This document shows, piece after piece, positions 33,612-41,286 of a stretch of DNA of 64,000 nt (its first letter is position 1; every line of letters starts with the position of its first letter). Both the position numbers and the translations under genes were made by a program. This DNA is from Chromobacterium phragmitis. Lineage in GTDB: Bacteria > Pseudomonadota > Gammaproteobacteria > Burkholderiales > Chromobacteriaceae. The notes beneath the pieces were generated by a model. That model was given only the letters and a program-made list of their open reading frames with translations. It ran no database searches and was not told the DNA's origin. The DNA lies in NCBI RefSeq assembly GCF_003325475.1, contig NZ_CP029495.1:4650001-4714000 (forward strand), given 5' to 3'.

Positions 33612-34121
33612 TTACGGATGATGAGTAAGTGAATAGTTAATCCATGAGTTTCGTGAAGAAAGCTGCTCCATGAAATAATCACTCATCCAAATTTTCTTTG
33701 CCGCCAAATCAACCGGTGGCAGCAGAGAACCGTCAGCAATACCAGCCATGTAGGACGCACCGATTGCTGCTTTCTCCCCATCAATGAAAAGCACTGAATT
33801 GACCGGATCGCCAAATACATGTGGTGGTGGGTTATCAAATATGATTGACGCCGTCCTTGCAGGGGAGACAGCCCTAAATTCCGTAACTCCAGAGCCAAGC
33901 GCAGTTGCCACATCACTAGGCGAGAGATTTCCGCCCAAGGGATGATTATGGGTAAATTTATTACCCTCCAATAACCGATAGTCCCTAGCCGCACTTAGGC
34001 GTATTTCGGCTCCATTGACCAAGCCCGCACACATTACACCGGGTATCTGGCCACTTTGGCTATCAACAATAAAACCGACCTCTCGAGAAGAGCCTGCAAA
34101 TCTTCCCTCAATACTCTCCAA
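33612..34121 (-). pseudogene. Orphan toxin-like C-terminal fragment with HxHP...SxxD motif
   Basis: The open frame (169 codons from a TTG at 34121; in-frame stop a few codons further up) has no ATG start, no ribosome binding site and no secretion or delivery domain. It contains THNHPLGGNLSPSDV, an HxHP-x5-SxxD pattern related to JAB/JAMM-like metalloprotease motifs and to the HNHP motif common in phage-head and Rhs-associated toxin tips. In JAMM enzymes the spacing between the second His and the Ser is one residue longer, so the assignment is tentative. It looks like a displaced C-terminal toxin tip with its immunity gene just downstream. Confidence 0.55.
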
Positions 34122-34181
34122 TGTTGTAACCGCCGTGTTTTAAACACCAAACCTTCCCACAAAAGGCTTGGTCCGATTCAA

Positions 34182-34466
34182 CTATACGATCAGGTTAATT
34201 TCTGAGTGCTGATTGATAAACTGCTCTTGGTCCTCGTCAGCAATAAGAGGCTGTGCCTCAGCAGGAACTCTCGTCCTAGAAAGGCGAATACCATTCATGC
34301 ACGATCGACACCAAATCAATTTCCAGCCGAATTCACTATCAGAAAAGCCAAAGTACTGATAAGAAAGGCCGATGGAATTACAAGCCGGGCATGAGCACTG
34401 AGCATATTCAGCATCGCTAGCCGGCAAACATTTCACCCAATCTAGGTAAGTAAAATTATTGACCAT
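34182..34466 (-). CDS. Small zinc-ribbon-like protein, candidate immunity protein
   Basis: The 94-residue protein has a four-Cys arrangement, CSCPACNSIG and then CRSCMNG about 25 residues later, suggesting a zinc ribbon. Its ATG overlaps the stop of the upstream HExxH toxin frame as TAATG (34468-34464), so the two were translationally coupled. That arrangement is typical of toxin-immunity pairs. I do not recognise the family; the function is inferred from position. It may now be useless if the toxin gene is dead, or still protective against kin. Confidence 0.6.
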   Translation of the reverse strand: MVNNFTYLDWVKCLPASDAEYAQCSCPACNSIGLSYQYFGFSDSEFGWKLIWCRSCMNGIRLSRTRVPAEAQPLIADEDQEQFINQHSEINLIV

Positions 34467-35235
34467 TATTCAAACCCCGCAAGTCGCCCTGCTTTGTTAT
34501 TCTGGTAGTACTGCCAAAAACTGTCTTCAATGCCATGCGCAGCATTTTCATTTAGCCGAAGCTCTTGATTCAAACGTAAAGGATCATCTGCAAATCGATT
34601 CGGATGGCCATACAAATAAATTTGCATCGTGTGGGTCCGTTCATGACCAATCGTTTTCACAAGCTGTTCTGTATTTGTGAATGCATCCGGATAAAGATCA
34701 ATCGCCCCATTCGGATGTGTATATCCGTATAGATCTTTACCGACAAGTTCAGGATCTCGAATAATGCGAACTTTGACGCCTTGCAAACCACCCCCTCCCT
34801 CTAATGCAGTCCGTAGGTTGGGCTAAATAAAATGAAGCCCAACGTTTACCGAGAAAGCCCACGACCCCATAAATATTGATCGCCACATATCGCGGTGAAC
34901 GTTGGGCCTCGCAAGCTCAGCCCAACCTACGAGCTGGAACTTGATGAAGTTAGCCGTAGCCTGACGATCCGAGGCCAGATCTCTTCCCGGCACGCTCAGG
35001 CGTAAAGACGAGCCTGAGGTCCAAGCAGCATTTTCGAGCTGGCCATCGTAGTTCTCTGCGTACAGGTCAGCCTGCGTCGTCGACTGCAACACATCGCTCG
35101 ATACAGATAGGCTCGGGTTGATCTTTCCGGACGCGACCAGGTCGTTGTACAGCGATTCCGAGAACCGGCCCTGTGCAGATTGGGCCATCAAATTTTCCAA
35201 GAAGCTAACTAAGTGGGCTAAAGCATAAATCTCTA
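34466..35235 (-). pseudogene. HExxH metallopeptidase toxin, 5'-truncated by an IS and interrupted by a 120-bp repeat
   Basis: Two minus-strand frames (35235 down to 34823, and 34822 down to 34466) are in the same phase and separated only by one TAG at 34823-34825. That stop lies inside repeat copy C (34812-34931). Removing the 120-bp repeat restores a continuous frame reading FIKFQL-TALEGGGGLQGV across the junction. The C-terminal part contains GHERTHTMQIYLYG, an HExxH zinc-protease motif, and ends NNKAGRLAGFE. The N-terminal part (LVSFLENLMAQSAQGRFSES) is cut by the IS element at 35237. Function of the intact protein is unknown; a polymorphic-toxin C-terminus is the best reading because of size, HExxH and the coupled small gene. 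Confidence 0.7.
34812..34931. repeat. Dispersed repeat, complete copy C (120 bp, 13-bp terminal inverted repeats)
   Basis: It begins CGTAGGTTGGGCT (34812-34824) and ends AGCCCAACCTACG (34919-34931), perfect 13-bp terminal inverted repeats. Internal inverted copies of TTGGGCT/AGCCCAAC allow a cruciform-like fold. No gene fits inside. I see no clear target duplication. It interrupts the HExxH toxin gene. Confidence 0.9.
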
Positions 35236-35236
35236 G

Positions 35237-35251
35237 GGAAGGTCTGAACAA
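35237..35251 (+). repeat. Left terminal inverted repeat of the IS
   Basis: GGAAGGTCTGAACAA, matching the complement of 36382-36396 without mismatch. The base before it (G, 35236) also pairs. Confidence 0.93.
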
Positions 35252-35305
35252 GTCCCCAACCTTCCCGCAAACTACTTCCACCCCAGCCTGACTCAGGACG
35301 CTACC

Positions 35306-36270
35306 ATGCGACAGCAGATGACCTTCACCGATCTTGAGCTCGCCGCCAAGAAGAAGCGCACCCGCCGCGAAATCTTTTGGCCGAGATGGATCAGGTCATG
35401 CCTTGGCCGCAACTGGAAGCCGTCATCGCTCCGGTTTACCCCAAGCCCGGCAACGGTCGCCGCCCCTACCCGTTGTCCGCCATGCTGCGCGCCTACTGCC
35501 TGCAGCACTGGTACAGCCTGTCCGATCCCGCCATGGAAGAAAGCCTGCACGAGATCGCCTCCATGCGCCAGTTCGCCGGCCTCTCCCTGGATGCCATCCC
35601 GAACGAAACCACCTTGCTGAACTTCCGCCATCTGCTGGAGAAGCACCAGCTGACCCACGCCCTGTTTGCCGCCATCCACCAGCATCTCTCCGATAAAGGG
35701 CGGATGTTGAAGCAAGGCACCATCGTCGATGCCACCCTGATCCACGCGCCCAGCTCCACCCAAAACGCCCTGGGCGAACGCGATCCGGATAGGCATCAAA
35801 CCAAGAAGGGCAATCAGTGGTTCTTCGGCATGAAGGCCCATATCGGGATCGATGCCCAGTCCGGCCTGGTGCATCACGTGGCCGGCACCGCTGCCAATGT
35901 GGCGGATGTCACGATGGTCGATCAGTTGCTGCACGGCGAGGAAGTCGATGTGTTTGGCGATGCCGGCTTTACTGGCGCGCACAAGCGAGTCGAACACCAA
36001 TCGCGGGCAGTGCGCTGGTGGATTGCCATGCGGCCCGGTCAGCGCCAAGCGCTGACGGATTCAGCTGACGACCGGCAGATCCAGCTGGTCGAAACGGTCA
36101 AAGCCAAGATTCGGGCCAAAGTTGAGCATCCCTTCCGGGTCATCAAGCAGCAGTTTGACTACCTGAAAACACGCTACCGGGGCTTGAAGAAGAACACCGC
36201 GCAACTGATGACGTTGTTCGGGCTGGCCAACATCTGGCTGGCGCGAAAGGTCTTGCTGGCGGGGAGCTGA
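35306..36270 (+). pseudogene. IS5-family transposase, frameshifted
   Basis: The N-terminus (from 35306 or the nearby ATG: MTFTDLELAAKKKRTRREIF) is in one frame and the rest (LAEMDQVMPWPQLEAVI onward to 36270) in the next. The break is in a T-run at 35375-35378, where one T is missing relative to the expected IFLAEMDQ. Downstream the DDE domain looks intact: IVDATLIHAPSS, GDAGFTGAHKRVE and the YREK-like region at VEHPFRVIKQQFDYLKTRYRGLKKN. A TTG at 35377 or ATG at 35386 could start a shortened protein without the first 24 residues. Native IS5 transposases are about 320 residues. Activity is doubtful unless supplied in trans. Confidence 0.88.
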
Positions 36271-36381
36271 AAGGGCGGACGGCCGGGTATCCGGTCATTC
36301 TGGTGGTTGCCGGACTGAAATCGGTGGCCCTACTGCAGCCAAAGCATCTGCGAGAAATTGCATTTCTGTTTGCTCGGCAGG

Positions 36382-36396
36382 TTGTTCAGACCTTCC
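36382..36396 (-). repeat. Right terminal inverted repeat of the IS
   Basis: TTGTTCAGACCTTCC, perfect complement of 35237-35251. The 111 bases between here and lldR hold no gene, only the LldR operator at 36483. Confidence 0.93.
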
Positions 36397-36482
36397 CTAA
36401 CGTTTTTTAATCATGATGAAACCAATTCCGCAAGTCAGGGAAATCGGCATCAGACAGCACCCTGCATGTTATGCTCAATTAT

Positions 36483-36495
36483 TTGGTCAGACCAA
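36483..36495 (+). promoter_or_regulatory. LldR operator upstream of lldR (autoregulation)
   Basis: TTGGTCAGACCAA has the same TTGGTnnnACCAA core as the lut operator at 28328-28346. It ends 12 bases before the lldR start codon. Confidence 0.8.
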
Positions 36496-36507
36496 CCACT
36501 CTTCTGC

Positions 36508-37278
36508 ATGGCTTATCCCAAAGTGACCCTGCCCAAACTGTCCGACATGATCGTGCAGCAACTGGAAAAACGCATACTCGACGGCGTGCTCAAACCCGGC
36601 GACCGGTTGCCGCCGGAGCGGCAGCTGGCCGAGGAGTTCGGCGTCTCACGCCCCTCGCTGCGCGAGGCGATCCAGCAACTCACCTCGCGCGGCCTACTAT
36701 CCAGCCGCCAGGGCGGCGGCACCTGGGTGACCAACCGGCTGGAGACGGCGTTTTCCGATCCTTGGGAAAAACTGCTGAACCAGCACGAGGAACTGCACGG
36801 CGACCTGCTGGAGTTCCGCCGCGTGCTGGAGGGCACAGTGGCGCGCTGCGCCGCCAGCCGCGCCACGCCGGCCGACCTAGAACGTCTGCAACGGTGCGTG
36901 GACAGGTTGCAGCAGGCTTACCGCGGCGGCGATCTGGCCGAGCAAGCTCAGGCTGACGTGGAATTCCACCAGGCGGTGGCGGAGGCTTCGCACAACGTGC
37001 TGTTCGCTCATCTGTCCGGCAGCCTGCTGGCCATGCTGCAACGCCACGTCAAGGACAACATCGCCAATCTGTTCGCTGTCGGCGAGGTGGCCGAGGCGTT
37101 GCGCGAGCAGCACTTGGCGATCTGGCAGGCGATACGCGACCACCAGCCGGACGCGGCGCGGCAGGCCGCGGAGATGCATATAGATTTCGTCGCCGACACG
37201 CTGCAGAACCAGCAGCTGATGGCCGAACGCGACGCCCGCGCCCGCTTGCGTCTGGCGCAAGACAGCGCCGGCCGATGA
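36508..37278 (+). CDS. lldR: GntR-family (FadR subfamily) lactate-responsive repressor
   Basis: The 256-residue regulator has a GntR winged helix (IVQQLEKRILDGVLKPGDRLPPERQLAEEFGVSRPSLREAIQQL) and an all-helical FCD effector domain with the metal/ligand histidine pattern (DVEFHQAVAEASHN, LREQHLAIWQAI, AAEMHIDFV). That is the LldR/PdhR architecture. The operator in front of it is also present at the lut operon 8 kb to the left, which ties it to lactate rather than pyruvate dehydrogenase genes. Start at 36508 follows the family N-terminus; upstream in-frame codons have no homology. Confidence 0.88.
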   Translation: MAYPKVTLPKLSDMIVQQLEKRILDGVLKPGDRLPPERQLAEEFGVSRPSLREAIQQLTSRGLLSSRQGGGTWVTNRLETAFSDPWEKLLNQHEELHGDLLEFRRVLEGTVARCAASRATPADLERLQRCVDRLQQAYRGGDLAEQAQADVEFHQAVAEASHNVLFAHLSGSLLAMLQRHVKDNIANLFAVGEVAEALREQHLAIWQAIRDHQPDAARQAAEMHIDFVADTLQNQQLMAERDARARLRLAQDSAGR

Positions 37279-37279
37279 C

Positions 37280-37308
37280 AAAAAAAACGCGCCGCTTCAA
37301 GCGGCGCG
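37280..37308 (-). terminator. Intrinsic terminator after hldD
   Basis: On the minus strand GC-rich arms 37301-37308 and 37288-37295 form a stem around TTGAA, followed by T7 (complement of 37281-37287). It ends the minus-strand operon and lies just beyond lldR, so it may serve both directions partly. Confidence 0.85.
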
Positions 37309-37331
37309 CTCTCCCTGATGGGACGGGATAA

Positions 37332-38333
37332 TCAGCCCTGGCGGCTGATCAGCCAATCGACATAGCGGTCCACGCCCTCTCCCACCGACAGCATGGCCTC
37401 GCCATAGCCCGCCTCGCGCAACCGCGCGATATCGGCCTGGGTGAAGCTCTGGTACTTGCCCTTCAACGCGTCCGGGAAGTCCACGTACTCGACGATGCCC
37501 TGCGCGATCATCTCGGCCAGCGTCAGCGCCGGCTTGCCCTCGTGGCGGCGGCACGCGTTGACCGTGGCCTCGGCCACGTCGTTGAACGGCTGGGAGCGGC
37601 CGCTGCCCAGGTTGAAGATGCCGCTCTTCTCCGGATGGTCCAAGAAATGCAGGTTGACCTTGACCACGTCCTCCACCGACACGAAATCGCGGCTCTGCAT
37701 GCCGTCGCCCCAGCCGTCCCAGCCGCCGAACAGCTTGACCTTGCCGTGCTCGCGATACTGGTTGAAGTGATGGAAAGCCACCGAGGCCATGCGGCCCTTG
37801 TGCTGTTCGCGCGGGCCGTAGACGTTGAAGTAGCGGAAACCGACCGCCTGCGCGGACAGGCCTTCCTTCATCCGTTGGCGCAGCACCTGGTCGAACAGGA
37901 ACTTGGAATAGCCGTAGACATTGAGCGGGCCTTCGTACTGGCGCTCTTCCTTGAACACCGTGCCCTTGCCGTAGGTGGCGGCGCTGGACGCGTACAGGAA
38001 CTGGATTTCCTCGTGCTGGCAATAGTCGAACAACGCCAGCGTGTACTGGTAGTTGTTGTCCATCATGTACTTGCCGTCGTGGTTCATCGTGTCGGAGCAC
38101 GCGCCCTGGTGCAGGATGGCTGCCAGTTCGCCCTCGTACTCGCCATCCAGCAGCAAGTGCAGGAATTCATGCTTGTCGAGGTAATGGCTGATCTCGCAAT
38201 CCACCAGATTGTGGAACTTGTCGCCGCTGCTGAGATTGTCGACGGCGATGATGTCGGTAATGCCGCGCTGGTTCAGGCCCTTGACCAGATTGGAACCGAT
38301 GAAGCCGGCGGCTCCGGTGACGACGATAGTCAT
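37332..38333 (-). CDS. hldD: ADP-L-glycero-D-manno-heptose 6-epimerase
   Basis: The 333-residue SDR enzyme makes ADP-L-glycero-D-manno-heptose for the LPS inner core. It has the NAD-binding VVTGAAGFIGSNLVKGLN, the active-site YxxxK in NVYGYSKFLFDQ, and GACSDTMNHDG, SSAATYG and GREQHKGRMAS-like HldD signatures. AAGGA lies 7 bases before the ATG at 38333, preferred over the ATG at 38348. It is the last gene of a cluster with hldA (rfaE1), separated from it by a DUF924 gene. Confidence 0.95.
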   Translation of the reverse strand: MTIVVTGAAGFIGSNLVKGLNQRGITDIIAVDNLSSGDKFHNLVDCEISHYLDKHEFLHLLLDGEYEGELAAILHQGACSDTMNHDGKYMMDNNYQYTLALFDYCQHEEIQFLYASSAATYGKGTVFKEERQYEGPLNVYGYSKFLFDQVLRQRMKEGLSAQAVGFRYFNVYGPREQHKGRMASVAFHHFNQYREHGKVKLFGGWDGWGDGMQSRDFVSVEDVVKVNLHFLDHPEKSGIFNLGSGRSQPFNDVAEATVNACRRHEGKPALTLAEMIAQGIVEYVDFPDALKGKYQSFTQADIARLREAGYGEAMLSVGEGVDRYVDWLISRQG

Positions 38334-38380
38334 GTGTTGATCCTTCATTCTGCTGCGGACCCTCAGGCCCGGATGAAAAT

Positions 38381-38971
38381 TCAGAAACCCGCGCCCGGCT
38401 GCGCCAGGTAGGACAGCTCGGCCGGCGTGCTGGCGCGGCCCAGCGCGGCGTTGCGATGCGGAAAACGGCCGAACTCGGCGATCACCCGCTCATGCCGTCG
38501 CGCGTAATCAAGATAGTTGGAGCCCGGCAAGGCCGCGTCCAGCGCGGCGAACAACGCCAGCGACCGCCTCTGGTCCGCCATGTCCTCGCTGTGCTCGAAC
38601 GGCAGGTAGAAGAAAACCCGCGCCACCGGCGGCAGCGTCTGCTCCAGCCCCTGGCCGACAGCCAACCGCGCGCCTTCCCTCGCCATGGCATCGCTGGAAA
38701 AAGCGCGGGCTTCGCCGCGGAACAGATTGCGCGGAAATTGGTCGGCCACGATCAGCCAGGCCAGCGCCCCGCGAGCGTCGCCCGCGTCGATCGCCAGTTC
38801 GCCCGCCGCCAGCGCCCGCCACTGCGGCAGGAAACGGCGACGGATTTCGGCGTCGAAAGCGTCGTCGCGGCGAAACCAGGCCTCGCGCGGCCGGCTCAAG
38901 GCCTCATCGTCGCTGGCGCCGAACCAGAAAGCCAGCACCTCTTCCACTTGCCGCGCCGTCAGATTGGTCAT
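38381..38971 (-). CDS. DUF924-family protein
   Basis: The 196-residue protein has the DUF924 pattern: EVLAFWFG at the start, WFRRDDAFDAEIRRRF, LALIVADQFPRN-like AWLIVADQFPRNLFRGEARAF and FFYLPFEHSEDMADQ. Members have a TPR-like helical fold and unknown function. AGGAG lies 5 bases before its ATG and it sits between hldA and hldD, 24 bases from the former and 47 from the latter, so it is cotranscribed with LPS heptose genes. A link to envelope synthesis is suggested only by this position. Confidence 0.9.
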   Translation of the reverse strand: MTNLTARQVEEVLAFWFGASDDEALSRPREAWFRRDDAFDAEIRRRFLPQWRALAAGELAIDAGDARGALAWLIVADQFPRNLFRGEARAFSSDAMAREGARLAVGQGLEQTLPPVARVFFYLPFEHSEDMADQRRSLALFAALDAALPGSNYLDYARRHERVIAEFGRFPHRNAALGRASTPAELSYLAQPGAGF

Positions 38972-38995
38972 CGCTTCTCCTGCCGGCTCACCGGC

Positions 38996-39958
38996 TTACA
39001 GGGCAAACAGTTCCTGCTGCGAGCACACGGCGGTGCCCAGCTTGGCCACCACCACCCCGGCAGCGGCATTGGCCAGGTTCATCGCCACCGGCAGCGGCTG
39101 ACCGGCGGCCAGCGCCAGACCCAGCGTGCCGATCACGGTATCGCCTGCGCCGGACACGTCGTAAACCTCGCGCGCCAGCGTGGGCTGATGCAGCGCGCCG
39201 TCGGCGCGAAACAGCGTCATGCCCTCTTCGCTGCGGGTCACCAGCAGCGCGTCCAGATTCAGCTCGGCTCGCAACGCCTGCGCCTTGGCCGTCAGGCTGG
39301 CTTCATCCTTCCAGCCGCCGGCCACCTGGCGGAACTCGCTGCGATTGGGCGTCAGCAGCGTGGCGCCGGCGTATTTGCTGTAATCGTCTCCCTTGGGATC
39401 GATCAGCACCGGCTTGCCGGCGGCGCGGGCCAGCTGGATCATCTCGGCCACATGGGTCAGGCCGCCCTTGCCGTAATCGGACAGGATCACTACGTCGTGG
39501 GCGGCGACGATGTCGGCGAACTCTTCCAGCTTGCCGGCCAAAATTTCATGGCTGGGCGCGTCTTCGAAGTCCAGCCGGATCAGCTGCTGCTGTCGCGCCA
39601 CCACTCTCAGTTTCACCGTGGTGGCGATGTTGGCATCGCGCTTGAACGAGGTGACGATGCCATCAGCCTTCAACAGCCTCTCCAGCGCGTCCGCCGCCTC
39701 GTCGTCGCCGACCACCGATAAAATGGTGGCCTTGCCGCCCAGGCCGGCGATATTGCGCGCCACGTTGGCGGCGCCGCCTGCCCGCTCCTCGCTGCGGCCT
39801 ATCTTGGCCACCGGCACCGGCGCCTCGGGCGAAATGCGCGACACGTCGCCGAACCAGTAGCGGTCCAGCATCACGTCGCCAACCACCAACACCTTGGCCT
39901 TGGCCAGGGAAGAAGCCAGCATGGCAGGCTTCAACCCCAGGGTTTGCATCAGACTCAT
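38996..39958 (-). CDS. rfaE1: D-glycero-beta-D-manno-heptose-7-phosphate kinase (single-domain)
   Basis: The 320-residue PfkB-family kinase phosphorylates heptose 7-phosphate at C1. It shows VLVVGDVMLDRYWFGDVSRISPEAPVPV, AGGAANVARNIAGLG and the catalytic DVSGAGDTVIGTLGLAL. It lacks the C-terminal adenylyltransferase domain of the E. coli fusion HldE, so the adenylyltransferase (RfaE2/HldC) must be encoded outside this window. It lies 8 bases after ugd. Confidence 0.94.
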   Translation of the reverse strand: MSLMQTLGLKPAMLASSLAKAKVLVVGDVMLDRYWFGDVSRISPEAPVPVAKIGRSEERAGGAANVARNIAGLGGKATILSVVGDDEAADALERLLKADGIVTSFKRDANIATTVKLRVVARQQQLIRLDFEDAPSHEILAGKLEEFADIVAAHDVVILSDYGKGGLTHVAEMIQLARAAGKPVLIDPKGDDYSKYAGATLLTPNRSEFRQVAGGWKDEASLTAKAQALRAELNLDALLVTRSEEGMTLFRADGALHQPTLAREVYDVSGAGDTVIGTLGLALAAGQPLPVAMNLANAAAGVVVAKLGTAVCSQQELFAL

Positions 39959-39966
39959 GGCTTACC

Positions 39967-41286
39967 TCAACGGCCGATGGCGTGGTAATCGAAGCCCTGC
40001 TCGCGCAGCCAGGCCGGATCGTACATATTGCGGCCGTCGAAAATCAGCGGCTGCTTCAGACACTGTTTGATCGCATCGAAATCCGGCGCGCGGAACATCT
40101 TCCATTCGGTGACGATCAACAAGGCGTCCGCCCCTTGCAACGCTTTCATCATGTCATCGACGAAATCGATGCCGGCAATGCCCGTCATCACCCGCTGCGC
40201 CTCGTGGGCGGCCACCGGGTCGAAAGCGGCGATGGTTGCGCCGCGCCGGGTCAGCTCTTCCGCGATCACGCGGCTGGGCGCTTCGCGCATATCGTCGGTA
40301 TTCGGCTTGAACGCCAGGCCCCACAGCGCAAAGCGGCGGCCGGACAGATCTTCGCCGAACCGGGAAACCACTTTTTCGACCAGACGCAGCTTCTGTACCT
40401 CATTGGCCTCTTCCACAGCGGTCAGCACGCGCAGCGTGTGGCCGTTTTCCTTGGCCGTCTGCACCAGCGCCTTGACATCCTTGGGGAAGCAGGAGCCGCC
40501 ATAACCCACGCCCGGATACAGGAAGTGATAGCCGATGCGAGGATCGGAACCCATGCCCAGACGCACCTGCTCGATGTCGGCGCCCATGGTCTCGGCCAGA
40601 TTGGCCAGCTCGTTCATGAACGAGATGCGGGTGGCCAGCATGGCGTTTGCCGCGTACTTGGTCAGCTCGGCCGAGCGCACATCCATCAGCAACACGCGCT
40701 CGTGGTTGCGCTGGAACGGTTTGTACAAGCGACGCATGATCTCGGCGCCGCGCTCGTCATCAACGCCGATCACCACGCGGTCGGGCCGCATGAAGTCATC
40801 GATCGCGGCGCCTTCCTTCAGGAATTCCGGATTCGACACCACGCTGAACGCGATGTCCGCGCCGCGCTGCGCCAACTCGTCGGCGATGGCCGCGCGCACC
40901 TTGTCCGCGGTGCCCACCGGCACAGTCGACTTGTCGACCACCACGCGGTAGTCGGTCATATGGCGGGCGATATTGCGCGCCGCGGCCAGCACGTATTGCA
41001 GGTCGGCGGAACCGTCCTCGTCGGGCGGGGTGCCTACGGCAATGAACTGCACCTCGCCGAAGGCGACCGACTCGGCCACGTCGGTAGTGAAATGCAGGCG
41101 GCCGGCAGCCACGTTGCGCTTCACCATGTCTTCCAGGCCCGGTTCGAAAATGGGGATGCCGCCGCTTTGCAGAATCTCGATCTTGCGCGGGTCCACATCC
41201 AGGCAGCAGACGTTGTAGCCGGTCTCGGCCAGGCAGGTGCCGGTCACCAGGCCGACATAGCCCGAGCCAATTACCGTGATTTTCAT
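39967..41286 (-). CDS. ugd: UDP-glucose 6-dehydrogenase
   Basis: The 439-residue enzyme oxidises UDP-glucose to UDP-glucuronate with NAD, feeding capsule, exopolysaccharide or aminoarabinose lipid A modification. It has the Rossmann GSGYVGLVTGTCLAETG, the catalytic Cys in GYGGSCFPKDV and the C-terminal FALWGLAFKPNTDDMREAPS. Its ATG overlaps the pyrF stop as ATGA (41286-41283). Confidence 0.95.
   Translation of the reverse strand: MKITVIGSGYVGLVTGTCLAETGYNVCCLDVDPRKIEILQSGGIPIFEPGLEDMVKRNVAAGRLHFTTDVAESVAFGEVQFIAVGTPPDEDGSADLQYVLAAARNIARHMTDYRVVVDKSTVPVGTADKVRAAIADELAQRGADIAFSVVSNPEFLKEGAAIDDFMRPDRVVIGVDDERGAEIMRRLYKPFQRNHERVLLMDVRSAELTKYAANAMLATRISFMNELANLAETMGADIEQVRLGMGSDPRIGYHFLYPGVGYGGSCFPKDVKALVQTAKENGHTLRVLTAVEEANEVQKLRLVEKVVSRFGEDLSGRRFALWGLAFKPNTDDMREAPSRVIAEELTRRGATIAAFDPVAAHEAQRVMTGIAGIDFVDDMMKALQGADALLIVTEWKMFRAPDFDAIKQCLKQPLIFDGRNMYDPAWLREQGFDYHAIGR

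Larger units (their letters stand above)
35237..36396 (+). mobile_element. IS5-family (IS5 subgroup) insertion sequence, 1160 bp
   Basis: Terminal inverted repeats GGAAGGTCTGAACAA (35237-35251) and its complement (36382-36396) are perfect over 15 bp and resemble the GGAAGGTGCGAA ends of IS5. The flanks CTAG (35233-35236) and CTAA (36397-36400) both fit the YTAR target of this subgroup but are not identical, so they are not a clean target duplication. One transposase gene is inside, frameshifted near its start. Confidence 0.93.
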
